This document shows, in pieces, positions 1 through 14,100 of a stretch of 64,000 bases of DNA. The position numbers and the translations under genes are program-made. Under the pieces are notes generated by a model that saw nothing but the letters and a program-made list of their open reading frames with translations, ran no database searches and was not told the origin of the DNA. The stretch comes from Schistosoma haematobium (taxonomy: Eukaryota > Platyhelminthes > Trematoda > Strigeidida > Schistosomatidae): assembly GCF_000699445.3 (NCBI RefSeq), contig NC_067200.1, forward strand, positions 9,608,450 through 9,672,449, given 5' to 3'. How positions within the stretch are numbered: position 1 is the stretch's first letter; the number at the start of each line of letters is the position of its first letter.

Positions 1-756
1 CTTGTTGATGTTCAGTAACCAGTTTCACAGGGTAATATACTACAGTATTTACATAAACTACAAACATTCAATATATCGTTTTGTGTAATTACATTCTCTC
101 AACTTTTGTAACAGTTAATTCCAGTTCTGTACATTTGCTGAATATTCGCTTAAATGAAACAGCTCTCATATTTGTGTACTTTTAGTCCCCATTTTGATTG
201 TTGATAAATAGTTGTTAATATTAGAAGAAGCCGTCAACAATTATTTCCGCTATCATGTGTTGTACCTACTTATGTGTTATCATTACAGGAAACCTTTCTC
301 TTACCAGATATACACATGCGGTATTCGCTAAAGGCTGAGATTTGTAACCAATTTCTAAATATATTCCTAAATAACAAAACCGTTCTTTATAAAAATCGGT
401 GTTTGTAAATCTCAGTTACGCATGTATCTCGATTGTGTAGTTAAGCGCTGCGACAGATGTAGCACTTGGATTCTTATTAGAAATGAGGAGATACATTATA
501 GTGTCTGTGAAAACGGTCTGTCTCTTTGAAATCATGACTTCGAAAATTTAATCATTGGCTGATAGTAGAATAACGGAACTTATATACCTCACAGAAATCA
601 ACCATGGAGTCTACAAGGATAGATAAGCTTTGAAATGTAAATCAATTAATCCAGCAAGCTAGAATAAAATAACATACATCAACACTAACGTAGCATGAAC
701 ATTCGATAAACGAAAAAGCAATTTCAATGAAATAAATTATCAAACAAAATGGGAAA
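1..756. other. AT-rich stretch with no supported gene
   Basis: I see no convincing exon, RNA gene or transposon domain here. It lies downstream of the PPAN-like ORF and could hold its 3' UTR or further exons, but I found no Brix-like coding sequence to support that. Confidence 0.5.
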
Positions 757-1128
757 CTACAAACTTTGTTCAATTGAAGAATTTTCATTTTTTAACTGTT
801 TTGCAGAAGCTTTAGCTAAACGACGGGCACGTTTCTGTTCACGTTTCTCATCATTAGGGTGTGTGAAATATAACAAATGTGTTACGTTCAATGGACCAGC
901 GATAGTAATAAAATCTTTCAGTACATTCTGACGGGTTACACGTAAACGGCTAGCTGTAAAGGGTTCGAAAATCTCTCTAACATCGAGAGATAATTGTTTC
1001 ACTAAACTTCCAACACCAGGACGTGAGAAAACCATGGTATGTGGGGTTTTGGTGTAACGTTTTTCCTCCAATGCAAGCGCTGCATTTCGTGCATTCCGTA
1101 CCGACTTTGGACGTTTCTTATGTACCAT
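757..1128 (-). CDS. PPAN/Ssf1-like Brix protein, truncated (123 aa)
   Basis: The protein starts MVHKKRPKS and continues with a stretch typical of the Peter Pan/Ssf1 N-terminus: TPHTMVFSRP, a segment with QLSLDVR and EPFTASRLRV, then NVLKDFITIAGPLNVTHLL. PPAN is a nucleolar Brix-domain factor for 60S subunit assembly and is usually several hundred residues long. Here the match stops at about residue 91 and runs straight into a Lys/Arg-rich tail (KREQKRARRLAKASAK) and a stop. A good splice acceptor (pyrimidine-rich, TTTATTTCAG, exon from 1144) lies 16 bp before the ATG, which argues against a processed pseudogene. I chose this ATG because the preceding in-frame Met at 1170 is upstream of that acceptor. 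It may be a first exon with an unrecognised donor (a weak GTGAAC lies in the tail), an internally deleted copy, or a short paralogue. Family assignment is firm; integrity is not. Confidence 0.6.
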   Translation of the reverse strand: MVHKKRPKSVRNARNAALALEEKRYTKTPHTMVFSRPGVGSLVKQLSLDVREIFEPFTASRLRVTRQNVLKDFITIAGPLNVTHLLYFTHPNDEKREQKRARRLAKASAKQLKNENSSIEQSL

Positions 1129-2922
1129 TATACACAAGAATATACTGAAATAAACAATAAAATACTTCATAAAACATACTGAACTGTAATATATATATAA
1201 CGATCATTTACAAATGACAAGAATAACCAGTTATATATAAAACACACCAAAGTAGATTGTCGTGAGTGTGAAAACGATTTTACATTAGAAACTAACATCT
1301 TTAACATGTGTAGTCATACGGATTATCTACTTCAGAAATGACAAACAGAAGATTAAGATTCCATTTTTATGATTTTTGTATAAAAATACTGGGCACCAAT
1401 TTTCTTAGTTTTCCATAAAAAGTGATGACTAATATATATTACAACTCATATATTACGATATACAAACTCATGTATTAGATTTTCAATCATATCGATTATT
1501 TGAGACGTTAGTTAGACGATCCCGCTGTCTACATCGAAGTAAATATGCTTGAGATGGAAACTATACCCTGCCAGTTACATACCAGATGGTTTAGTCATTT
1601 TAGGTAAGCTACTGTTTTATACACAGGAGAAAGTTACTTTAGAAGATAGCCAAGTCCCTGAGTAATGGTAAGCTTAATGTCATGCTGTTCGACACGGAGA
1701 TGCAGATCAAATATCACCAATATATTTAACAAAGAGATGACCTAGCTACATGATTGATTTGACAAAGTAATGTACGATTGTGTTTTAATGATGTAGAGAT
1801 ATGAAGTCAGTAATATATCCAGTTCCTTTACCCCAATATAGATTTGTGTTTGACGTGATCTCAAGTGTTATTAAAGGAATGAGGATGATTTTTAATTCGC
1901 AAAGGTTCACACTGTCAGAAAAAACCTTTAGAGCAATTTGGAGATCGGATTACAGATGAGTTTGACGGTCTGATGAAGTGCTCAAAGGACAACCATTTTA
2001 GAATGATCACACAGCATTTCTATGAACAGTTCTAGATGAGTTAGCTCTGTATTTCAAGGCTTTAACGTCCGATGCGGGAACTCATGAGGCAAAGTGAAGT
2101 ATGCAATATTTAGGATGGACTTCTTATACATGGAGAAGATCCTTGCTGTCCATTGGCCCGTATGCAGCCTAATTAAACGTATGAAATATGTGCATATTCT
2201 CAGGTATAAACTACGCCTAGATACTTTTCGATATTACTGAAGCATAGATTACAAAACAGGTTCAATCAAGCATTGTACAAAACAAACAAACAAACAAAAA
2301 ATGATGAAATGAAAAACAACATGTATATATTTATATCGTATATGATGATCAGCTTTTTACCCGGTTATTTTAACAATATAAACAGTACTAAAATACTAAA
2401 GAATAATTTGAATAGTCAAAGGAACAAGAAGAAATAGATTTGTTCAAAAATTAAACAAAAGAGTGTTTTAAAATAGAAAAGAAAAGAATTTTTGCAAATC
2501 AATTTAAAGCTAAGTAACTCAAACATACTAACTCACTTTTCAAACTCCCAAATCTACTAATCACCGTACTTATTATACACAGTAAAACAATTGGATGAAC
2601 ATAAAAGCATGAACTCATATAAATACACATACAAACAAACATACAGACATATCTAAGACTAATCAAAGATTGTTACCAACACCATTCAGATGACTGTGAA
2701 CATACGAGGGGTAATAACTCACATATGAGAGTGGACAAATAGGTGTAAAAATAAACCATGAAACAAACAAAATAATTTATGAAAATAATTCATATTAGAT
2801 ATGATCCGAAAAACGAAAGACTGTATTGTTGATGTGTATTTGTTTGTGAAAAGAATACTAAACGAGTGATCGGTAAGTTTATGACAAGTTTTTTTCCTCC
2901 TTGGATTATCTTTTTTTTCATA
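1129..2922. other. Intergenic region between the PPAN-like ORF and ZNF598
   Basis: No supported coding exon on either strand. Apart from the acceptor at 1145-1146 belonging to the PPAN-like ORF, it presumably contains the ZNF598 3' UTR (stop at 2923). I could not pick a reliable polyadenylation signal. Confidence 0.4.
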
Positions 2923-2976
2923 CTACACAGAATGAGCCAATTCCATATGAGTCGATAGATCACTTCGTAGACAAAC
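2923..2976 (-). CDS. ZNF598: ZNF598 exon 11 (terminal; His half of last finger)
   Basis: 17 codons plus TAG after acceptor TTTGTCAACAG. It reads VCLRSDLSTHMELAHSV and completes the C2H2 finger opened in exon 10. Too short for an ORF scan; supported by phase, acceptor and the completed finger. Confidence 0.82.
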   Translation of the reverse strand, partial: VCLRSDLSTHMELAHSV

Positions 2977-5009
2977 CTGTTGACAAAGAAACAATAGCAA
3001 ATTGGAAAATACTACGATTAATACAATGTTTTAGAAGATTATTGAATGGTATAGTTAACATCTGGGGCAGTATTTAGTTAGATAACTGTTTTGTAACCCA
3101 GGGACTACTGGATAATCAAAACATTGATCACAAGATCCTAGTGAAAAGAAGAAAACTTAGCAATAAAATAGATGATTGATCGATTCTCCATCAAATGGTA
3201 CATTTATAACACAGTTTTAATTAATAAACATTAGTCATCTGAATCGACATTATTCTAGACCTCAATCAAATATCTAGTAACTTAATCAAGATGAAACTCT
3301 GTTAGTTGGATAATTAAAAAACATTATCATTAGATCGCCTCCGGTGTAGGAGGTTGGAAAGACCTAGAAGGTTGCTAAACCAGGACGTGATAGCAATTCA
3401 TGAAATTAATGACGGTTGGACTAAACTGCATAGTTCGCGTTTATACATTATTGTAACCGACAGTTGGAGACACTGGGTGACATGGCTCAGAATCGGTCAA
3501 AATAATGAAGATACATTCACTATTTTAAAACTCATAGATTCTGGTCCACAACCTAGCATTTCATTCTCGAATCACATTATCTTCTGTCGATCTGTTCTAA
3601 TACTAATGACATCAATATTATTGGCATTATTACATCTCAGTGGTCCAGGACTCGTAGCGACACCTGAAGGTCATGAGTTCAATGACTTGCGAATTCTTAA
3701 GTTCAAAGTACTGAGTTCTTTACCAGGGTGTAAAAGTTGTACAATGTTCCTTGGTTTACAATAGTACCCCAGGTGAGGTCAGTTTGTGATGAATACAAAC
3801 CACAAAATTATCCTGTTGATATTTTAAACTATTAAATTAAATAAATATCATCAATTAAGATTTTCCATAAGGCAGCAAATGTTAAACATTAACTGTTTAA
3901 AAAAGAATCATGAAAACCAACTTACTTGACCACATTCCTGGCATGTTTGCATTGTTTTTAGGACTTTCTTTGACCATGGAGGAAGAGCTAATATAGGGAT
4001 TTTGTTGCGCTTAAATTGATGACCACTTTTTAACAAAGCTTCTTGCATATCAACTGGAATACGTGGAGATCCTTGTGCTTGCAGAGCACGAAGTAAGGCA
4101 CGTTGAAGCCCTATATCAGGCAATAAGGAAATCATCGGACCTATCCAGTATGGAATATCTAAAAAAAGAGTAATACTCTAGGATTATATAATAAAACACA
4201 GTGATATAGAGCACATGGAAATATAAGTGATGAAGAGGAGTCAGCTATGATAGTAATTGTTTGTAGTCGATAGCAGCAGCTACTGCTGTTGACTGACGGA
4301 AGCTCGTCCAACTCATCCGCATCACTGGTAGCCACAAGTCTGGTATGAGTGAAACAATATGTGAAGTTAATCGGATGCCAATGAACAACATCCACTAACG
4401 TCTTGGACAATAGGCAGTTTGTCGAGGAACAGTTCAAATGGTCTGCTGCCTTGGAGATGGCGAACTGACTGTCCTGCTGTCCATGGCCGGTGACAACTGA
4501 TCCACCTAACGAAGTGGAAGTCCGCAAGGAACTCCAACTCATTAGCACGCTCCGACTACAAAGTTTCTCGGTCTTTAGCAAGCTTTTCACAATTTCATTA
4601 CGTAAAAATCTTCGTTTACGGTCATACTTACACATCGACGTGACTAAACGAGTTGGAGCCTATAGAAACTCAGTGCTTATCTTATGCATCAGTGTCACTA
4701 TCTTGAAACACCGATTTCGGTCGCTTGGACATAGCCTATGTCGTTCCAGTGAATTCTACATCGTCCATCATTTGCCGACGCTGAAACCGGTAGGAAAGGG
4801 CGGAGAGGTAGTCAGTGCACAACATGGTATAAGAGAAAGCTGTACAGGACTGGCGTCCGTTGGACATTCACGACTCCCTGGTTGGGGCCCTAGAGGTGAT
4901 GCAACACAGTGGCTTGAAATGTTATCAGAAATGGCTTGGAAGAAAAGCCAGTGACGATAATGAAGCGAATTCTTTCTAGTTGTATCTTTCCTACCCAAAC
5001 TGCTTCTTC

Positions 5010-5107
<98 letters not shown>

Positions 5108-8100
5108 TCACCCTCGTACACTAATTTCTGTTCATTGTTCTTTGTTGTTACACTCACCTTCCATACTCTATCCTTTCACAACAACATTTTTGTTGTATGG
5201 CACATGTATATTTGGTGTTTTTTTGTACTAGTATTTATGTTTTTAAATAAGTAATCAATAAATAAGTTCAAAAAATACGTCATCAAAATTTCTACAAATT
5301 TTTCAGAGGGAACAAAAAACCATTATACAACAACTTACTGTCATCATCATTCTGATTCACAGTATTGACATTTAGAAGACCAATTAAGCCTTCCAAGTAA
5401 GCTGTAGCATTGATTTGTTTATAACGATAACGACGTGATAAATCAGCAAACCGAATAAAAGCTGTCTTGCCACTTTTATCAAATAAATCATTTTCCACTG
5501 TTTGAATTAATTCACGATTACGTATTTCCATATCCGGTGGAGCTACATATTGAGACTTGAAAGAAAATAACAATTATATAAATAAATAAAGATTGATAGT
5601 GACAAATATATAATACAATGAGTAAATAAATTATGGGAAGACAGTTGATGATGATACTATCATAATGAAGCGGTGGCTCGGTTGTTAAGAAGTGATGTTA
5701 TCAGTCATTAGGTAACGAATTCGAGTTATACATCCAACCTATTTCATCGTTGGAAACCAAATCGTATATTACTAGCTCATACATACAAAATGTAACACAA
5801 AGCCGATTGTGTTAATCTGTACCTGGTAAATGAGTTGCATTAATAAACACTATAACAGTAAAGTTTGTTGTGTCCGATAGGACAATAAAAATGAAAAACT
5901 AGTTGTTTAATCATACATGGATGTGAAAAAAAACAATTCAATTTGATAAGATATGAGGACAAAAAACCAGTACTGCTTTCGTTTAAACTCGAATTCGTAA
6001 GATACTTCAATGAATAAGGCAGTATATAACGGTACGACAAGTTGTGAATAAAAGATTCGATTATCGTGGGAGCCGTTTTCGCTTGAACGTTCTAAGAATA
6101 GGATAGCAGCGTCGCTGAAGATTTTGGTTGCTTGAAAGCAACAGTGATTCTTGGAGCATTCCCATTTCACTAACATCAAGACCACACTTCCATAAAGCTA
6201 TTATTGTACCAACATTTCTAAAAGGATAATACATAACATTTGCGTTATTAGCATATAACTCAAAATGAAACGTGACTACTTTATTTCCCTAACCAAGGGG
6301 AACCTTATTTAACAACCCAGCATTTGAGAACACAGCGGTAGTAATCGAGTCCTTTCCTTATGATGAAAGATCAAACAATGCATCGAACTATAGATGATTG
6401 ATCACAAAGTAATGACCAATCTCACGTTGGTTCGGTAATTCAGTGTTATCCGAGTTCAAAGGATCAAGCTGTAATATGATCGCTAGGCTGTGACTCTATA
6501 CTGAGCAACCTACATTTAAATGTTAGGCAGTGTAGTGGTATCATCCCAGACTATGCAGCTGATTCAAGCAAGTTCGAGTTCGAAAGAGACCGTCAGTTTC
6601 CAGAAGACTGTAAGTACCTCTTGCTGATGAGTGTCAACTAGCGTGAAACCTAAGCTTAGGGTTTTATGACGACTACCTTTCAGTATACGGAAAAGAAAGT
6701 AGTTATACAGTTCTACTAAATAACGACTTTTCAGAAGACCATATTGGTATGGCTTAGCATCTGGCAAATACGGAATATCGATTTCGTTGCCAATGTAGTG
6801 ACAAAAATTACTGAGTCAAGTGAAGTGGGACTTATACCTGTGAGTTGTCATTTAATAGGTTCATGATAAACTTTAATGACTTATTTACTCGTTTATTGGT
6901 TATAAACTTGTAAACAATACAAATCAGCTGCCCAAACTGAAGTAGATAGAGGGAGTGGAGCTCGAAACTGAAACCTAGTGACTGAAACTCGAACGCATTA
7001 AACCTGCTAAAATTAAGCGTGCTTCATATATCACTGGTACTCCTCAACCGTGGCTTTCAACTTGACGTAGCGGTTGAGCTTACCCATAGTGACCACCGGG
7101 CAGGACTGTTGGAGAACGGTGAGATCAAACGTAGCGACTTAATCCCTGAGAGAAAAGTTGTATCACTGATTTAATAGGGAAATGACAACAGTAAGGTGTT
7201 TAGCTCAGACAACATTTGCAGAGATGCTGCCTTATCATAAAAGGAGTTAGAAAAAGTCGATTCTAAAAATGTCACTTTACCTCATCTATTTCGGTCTCCG
7301 GTAGGAAGTTATTTTAACGTAAAAAGCTAACACATCAAAAGATTGTCACAAAACGGCCATGTTTGACAGGGCTCCAACAACAGTTTCTGGTACTCTAAGG
7401 TCATCGCCTCCCCTGGGTCAGTAAAGTCACCACTAACCCAGTTTTCCTTATAAAGACCTCTCAAAAGAAATATTCATCAGAGATGTGAGCAACCTAGAAG
7501 CGACCTCATACAGTTAACAACATGGGAGATCAAGCTATTTCTACTATTCCATGAAAAAGCCATTTTCAGAGATACTCGTAAAACTACATCCAATAAAAAA
7601 AGATGTGGTAACATTTATGTCTATTCAGTACACATACATAACAATAGTTAACAGTACACTTAATAAATAAATTTCAGCATACTTTAGCATATAATAAGCA
7701 TTCAATATCCATGTTATCATTAAATTGAATAGATTTTATAAGTTTGATTAATGAATTAATTTCAGGTTTTAAAGTGTTATTCACAACACTACTGGTTGTA
7801 TGAGAAGAGTGTTGTTGTTCAGATTGATGAACAGTAGTATCAATGATTTTCTTTTTTGTTTGTCGATTTTGTAATTTTTTCTGTATTGTATCATTGGAAT
7901 TAGTTTTATTTTCAGATAGACATGGAAAATCATTTGTAAGTGATAATGGTTCATGATTAATTAGATTTATTTGACTAGATGATTGTTGATTAATATTAAG
8001 AACATCTACTGTTCGGATATGACTGAACTGAGGTTTTTCCAATGGTGGCTGATCATCAGCATACTGAAATGAGGGAGAGAAATGAGGGGAAACGATATCT

Positions 8101-11100
8101 TGACATTGAAATAACTTTAGTTAATCCATGAGAATGTTTGGTAAACATGAGGAATAAGCGGGAGTCTTACAAATTTTTAATATGATCTTGACTAATACTA
8201 GGACTAAAATTCAGAGTTTCCAAGGTCCTAATCTGAAATCCTGATCACAACTCTAACTCTGAATAATTTAATGATGCCTTCGGCATTAAAATTATTCATT
8301 TACATTCGATAAACAACAATCTGTTTAATGTGCATCATGACTCTGAAAAGCCTTAATTATTTCTGTCCTGTTAAATATGGTTAAAATTTTTATTCCTTGA
8401 ATATATCGTAAATAATAAAGACAAATTTCAGCAACATCTGACACAATTTACAGTATTAAGAACACAATAATGATTTGATGTTCTACAAATTGTGTATACA
8501 AATAAGTATTATTATGTGCATACTCTTCCGTGAAAAGAATGAAAATGATCGATAGTGGTACCGTTTAAGATGACCGTTACTACTTCAAAATCACGGTAAT
8601 TCATTACTATTTTTTTCTTAATGAATATATTAACTTCTGTTAGAAATTACTGATCATGTCAGCTTGGTAATTACGACTATAATAAGGCTAACGTAAGAGC
8701 TTTGGTCCTCTCTTTCACGAGGACAAACAATCACCATAATAAATGAAATATAACGTTATATTTAGATATGATATGATATGATATATGTGATATTGAGTAA
8801 TTGTCTACATTAATGGTCAAACTAAAATAAACACTTAGAAAGGGTTCGAATTATCCTGATTAGACGACCTTGGTTGTGGCTGTTTTGTAACAGATATTTA
8901 GAATACATAACTTGTGGCTAACAGTGGAATCTGAAATGAGACTTCGTCTTACTTGAGACTCATAAACTGCAAGCATCTGTGTTGTAGTATTGATATTCAC
9001 AAATTTAAGTGAAAAGTACTGAGTATGAATGTTGATGTATACATCAATACTACGTTGTGGGAACATTCAGTCGACAAGCCCCAAATAGGACAAAATGAGC
9101 CAGCTCAGACCAAACGCTTCTTTACACATCGATAGCTTTTCAAATATACTTTTGAATCCTTTCATTTGACTGAGTTCGTATCCTTCGATTATAAAGGTGC
9201 TACGTCTAAAAGTGTTGTCAAACTCCGGATACATATGAAATCTTTACATACAACACCCAGACCTCACTGACAGCCATAAACCCAACAATTCTGGAATACA
9301 TACTTGTTTATTAACTAACCTTCTCGCTATCATCCCTTAAAGTCATACCACCATGCTCATCCATATCATTGTTTATTGTTCTTGAGTTGTTTCCGGGTTT
9401 TGGTTTCTTCGTAATTTTTAATGCGGTTGTGACTGTTAATGGTTCAGTTTTCTTTTTCATTGCATCAGCCGCTGGTGTTTTAAACACCTTGGATTTATTT
9501 TCTAAAACTGACTTTGAAGTTAAATTGATAGTGCGATTTGAATGACTAGGATTGGAATTTGTTGGAAGTGACGGAAAATCGGAAGATGTAGGCGTCTGCA
9601 GAGAAACTGATTGAGGAAATGTGGACTTAAGTTGTTCTTCCGAAGATGTATTACGGCTTGTTTTCGACCATCCTGACGAAGGACTACTACTACTAGCTAT
9701 CACAGAAGAAATGTTACCAAAGAAATTAAATTTGGTCGACTGTATACAGAAGAGAATTTCTAGAATTTATACTTTAGCAGTAACAGACAAACGAATTTTA
9801 GGAAAAACCCAAACGATGTGACCCATTTCTCTAATAAAAATAACACAAACTATGTAAATTTAAAAACATTTATTGTTAAAGAATGTTATGCAAATTGGTG
9901 GATTCAACGTTCTACATCACGAAATAACCAGTTACACATGTGTTTGGTCCCAGTACAAAACTCAGCAGTGAGCACCCAAACATTATGGGGATTGAACCCA
10001 GGATACTGACGGTTCGTGAACTACTGAGTTGCCATCCGAATGTTGTGTGATACAAATAAAGAGGATGTCAACAGATCGTGGTTACTCAATAACTCGGAGG
10101 TCCTGAGGTACGATTCCTCGTAAGGACGTAAGTGTGCACTGCTGAGTCCTAGTGTTTTATGGTTTTCAATAAGTAATTGCGTTCTGAATTCTAACAACAA
10201 TAATGGATATATCCGAATATTATGGATGATTTCGAGTTATTTAATCTTCTGTTACTTATTTATTATGAAACCTTATAAGGAAGTGTACAACTGCCCAAAA
10301 TGGTTCGAAGTCACTATCAGTAAACTTATTAATCGGGGCTAAGTTTACTAATAAAACCTTTTAAAACCCATGGTAACTACATAACTATAAAGATTTTCAT
10401 CTCATCAGTTCTTATACATTACAACTGAAACTGAATAACCGATTATCTAACTGTTTCCGTTATCAAACACGGTTAGCCATATTGTCTTGTTAACCCTCAA
10501 CGACGATTTCACACAGATGCAAATAAGAAGACAATCCAATCACATGTTGTACTCTTCATCTTCAATATACAACAGGAATACGCTATTTACGAGTAAAGAT
10601 AGGAAGATTAGCTGTTTTCATTATCTATTATTAACTCTATTAGCTACAAATTCTTATGCTTGACTTTGAGTCACATTCTAAATGTGAGGGCTAGTGATAA
10701 TATCAAGTTGTTTAAACCAAATTCGATGAAGTGAGATTCAAACGTGTGACTTAGTGACTGAAAGTTGAACGCTGAAACCACTGGATTTTTTAACAGATAA
10801 CACAACGTTAGCTTGACAGCTTCTCCACCATTATGAGTAAATACAGAAGTTAACTTCAAGGAATCCAACACTATCACAAAACAGGGGTAAAGCGGTGCTC
10901 TAGTGTTTAGGATGTTTCGGTTTCAACCACTAAGCTGCAAGTTCGAATTGCGCACCACCTATTTTGGTTTGGGCAACCAGGTAGTATATCATTAGCCCTC
11001 ACACTTAAAGTGTGATTTCTACTCAGGTACCTGATTAGTGAGTTAACTTAATACCACATCATAAATCTAAACACGTTTCAGTCTAATGATTAATTAATCA

Positions 11101-14100
11101 ATGCAAGCAATGTGTACATGATACATGTAGTGTCAGTTATTATGCCAAGCCCATATACCTTATTCGAGCTTTCGGACATCCCATTCTATTCATTTTACTT
11201 GAGCCATACATTGACCTTGTTATTTATTCGCTTATCAATCTAGACTGTTTTTATATGAGCGTATATGTGTGTGCCCTTCTTATCGCATTAATCACGTCTG
11301 TAGCTTTATTTTGTCTGACTATAAATATTGAGTAATGCCTGGCTTGAAATGGAGTTGGCTTCCCAGCCATCTTCCATACGCGTCATTTTTGCTTTGCTAT
11401 GCTTCATTCGCTTCATGTACGAAATATACGTATTCTCAAGTCAATTCTCGTTATTCGACTTATTTAATTCCGTTATTGGATAACGCGATTTAAGTCGACG
11501 ATGAAATACGAGAAAAGGCGATAACAAACATATTCATACAATCATTCGTACAATCTAAACAGGAGTCAGATCAACGGGCACAAAAAACATACCAGAAGCA
11601 TGATTGTTTGATCCAAGAGTTGGAAAGCTAAAATGATTGGATGTATCGGTCTGAGGATTTTGTATGAGTTGAGAAGCATTACTTCTAACCCACGTGGGAG
11701 GTTTGCCTAATAATTGAAAAAAAATGAAAGAAAAGGATGAAAATAACTACGAAAAAACTCGCTATATATATAAGGAACACTGAAATTTAAGCACATTCGG
11801 AAGACTTACACAACTGATTGAAAAGAATAGTACTTATTCAAGAATTATAAGTCAGTCAGCTACAACGTAGAACCAGTCACATATATGCATCGGTCCAGGT
11901 TGCCACACTTCATTAACACAATAAGATGAACACCAAATTCATAGAAGTAGTTAATTTAATGGTGGTAGTATATAAAAGAAAGATTGCATATAAGGATATA
12001 ATACAGGAAGAAAGGATTAGTTTGTAAAAAGAAATATATAAAGCAATTTTAATCTCACAGTTTAAAGGAAGACAGTGTGTAAACACATACGCCATTGTGA
12101 TCGATTCTGAGCCATATCACCCAGAGTCTTCAACCATTGGTTATAAGTTTATCCACCTTGCTTTTAGTCGGACGTTTTTAATATATAATGTTTAATAAAA
12201 TTACTTGATAGTTAAATTGAAGTATATAGTGAGTTCGAATGCATAACTCATTGTTTGGAACCCAAAATGATCATTTAATATACATGTATCAACTAGATAA
12301 GAAGGTTGATAAATTATTCGATTGTTTTCGGAAATGTCTGTCTTACTTATGTATGAAGAAGGTGAACATAAAAAATAATTAAGTTGTCTAGTCAATCCAA
12401 CAACTCAATATACGAAAATGATTTTGTAAAATGAGCAAATAAAACAACTTCTTTAAATAAGATTTACAAAAAAAATTAATTAACAAACATCTTACCAGTG
12501 GAAGGATTTGTTGATTGTGTTAAACTAGGAAAATCTTCAGATGTAAGACGATCTTTATTAGTAAAATTGACATTAGCAACACGAGAAACCCAACTTCCAC
12601 CAGTTATTGGTCGTTTATTTTGTACGGAATTATTTGTGTCGTTTATCTCGCGTTCTGTCAAAGTAGTGGTTGACTCCCTAAGTCTTTGTACGGGTGTTTG
12701 AGAACTCCTAGACTCATTTGTTGTTAAGTGAGAACTTGTGGTCATTGGTCTGGTCGACTGAAGTGAAGGAAAATCTTCACCGGTCCATTCAGAAGGATTA
12801 GGTCGTCGGTATGTTACACTAGGATTGTCTTGTGAAGTAAGTCTACCATCAGATGCATCTACAATTACAAACACAAAGCCGAAATAATTGATTTTAAACG
12901 ACCGTAGAGCAAGCAAGTGAACTAGCAGTTCACGTATTATAGTAAAAGCCTGAAGCTCTTCTAGGATTACTGCCGGTCCCAAGCCCGGGTAAAGGTGGAG
13001 GGTTGGGCACGGGGTCAGCAACTCCATCCCGTAGAACAAAGCTTGTTAAAAAGCGCTAACGACAAAAAAACTATTTAAACTCTGTCCGGAGAGTTGAAAG
13101 TTCTTCATTCAGAAGAATTATGACGCCTCATGGTGAAAGCCGAGGTCCTCCGGAAATCACGAGGTCGACGCCTCTTCTAATAACCAAAGCAATAATTAAT
13201 ATAGGTACATGGAGTGTTCGGACAGTGTGGGAGACCGTGAAAACCAATCAAATAGCTAAGGAAATGAGGAGATACAAATTGGCAGTACTCGGAATCAGTA
13301 AAACTCACTGGACCTAGGCTGGACAGAAAAGGAGAGATTCAGGATAGATGTTGCTGTACTCCGGTCACGAAGAGAGAAATTCTCCATACACTCAGGGAGC
13401 TGTTGTAATGCTGTTCAAAGAAGCACGTAATACACTTATAGGATGGGAATCTCACTGATCCAAGATCATCAAAGCATTCTTCAAAATAAAGAAGGAGGGA
13501 ATCACAATGAATATTATCCAATGTTATGCACCCACCAATGATAGCAACGTTGACAATAAGGATCAGTTCTATGAGAGGCTGCAATCAATCAGTCAGTAAC
13601 AACGTAGAACTCGTACGTACGTACATCAGTTCGAGTTGCCACACCACGTTAGCACAGAGATGCAGTTCTCGATTCAAATCCCGTAGTGGTAGAGGTAGTA
13701 AGAGTATAAACAATAATCGGAAAGATCAGGGTTTGAAGATGTTGTTTAAGGAGTATAATCCAGTGAAATAAATTTGGAAAGAGGAAAAAGGACAATGAGA
13801 ATTCAAATTATTCCCCGTAAAGCAAATACTTAGGACCTGCTAAATAAAGCATTTTTGCAAGATATGTAGGAACCTGTGGATACACTCGATCTTTGTGGTG
13901 AACTTTTAAAAATAGTCAGAGACTTTGTACCTGGGTAGCTACGTCAGTGCTGGAGGTTACATGGTGGATGAGAAAAAGTTAATATAGTATAAGCCAGAGG
14001 GGCTTAAACCAGCGTTAGTTTGGCTGCAAAATAATAAGTTTACAAAGCATTGGTAAGAGCATTTTGCTCTATGTTAATGAAACCTAGCCACCCCGTCAGT

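Noticed and set aside
3354..3764. 136-codon + strand ORF in ZNF598 intron 10
   Set aside because: No domain, antisense in an intron, and repeat-like wording.
4768..5157. Poly-Thr/Asn, poly-Leu/Ile and poly-Ser ORFs
   Set aside because: Translations of a trinucleotide microsatellite on both strands.
10880..11030. Possible further SINE family (AAGTTCGAATTGC)
   Set aside because: Only a B-box-like word and loose similarity to 6540-6640 and 10680-10760; too weak to annotate.
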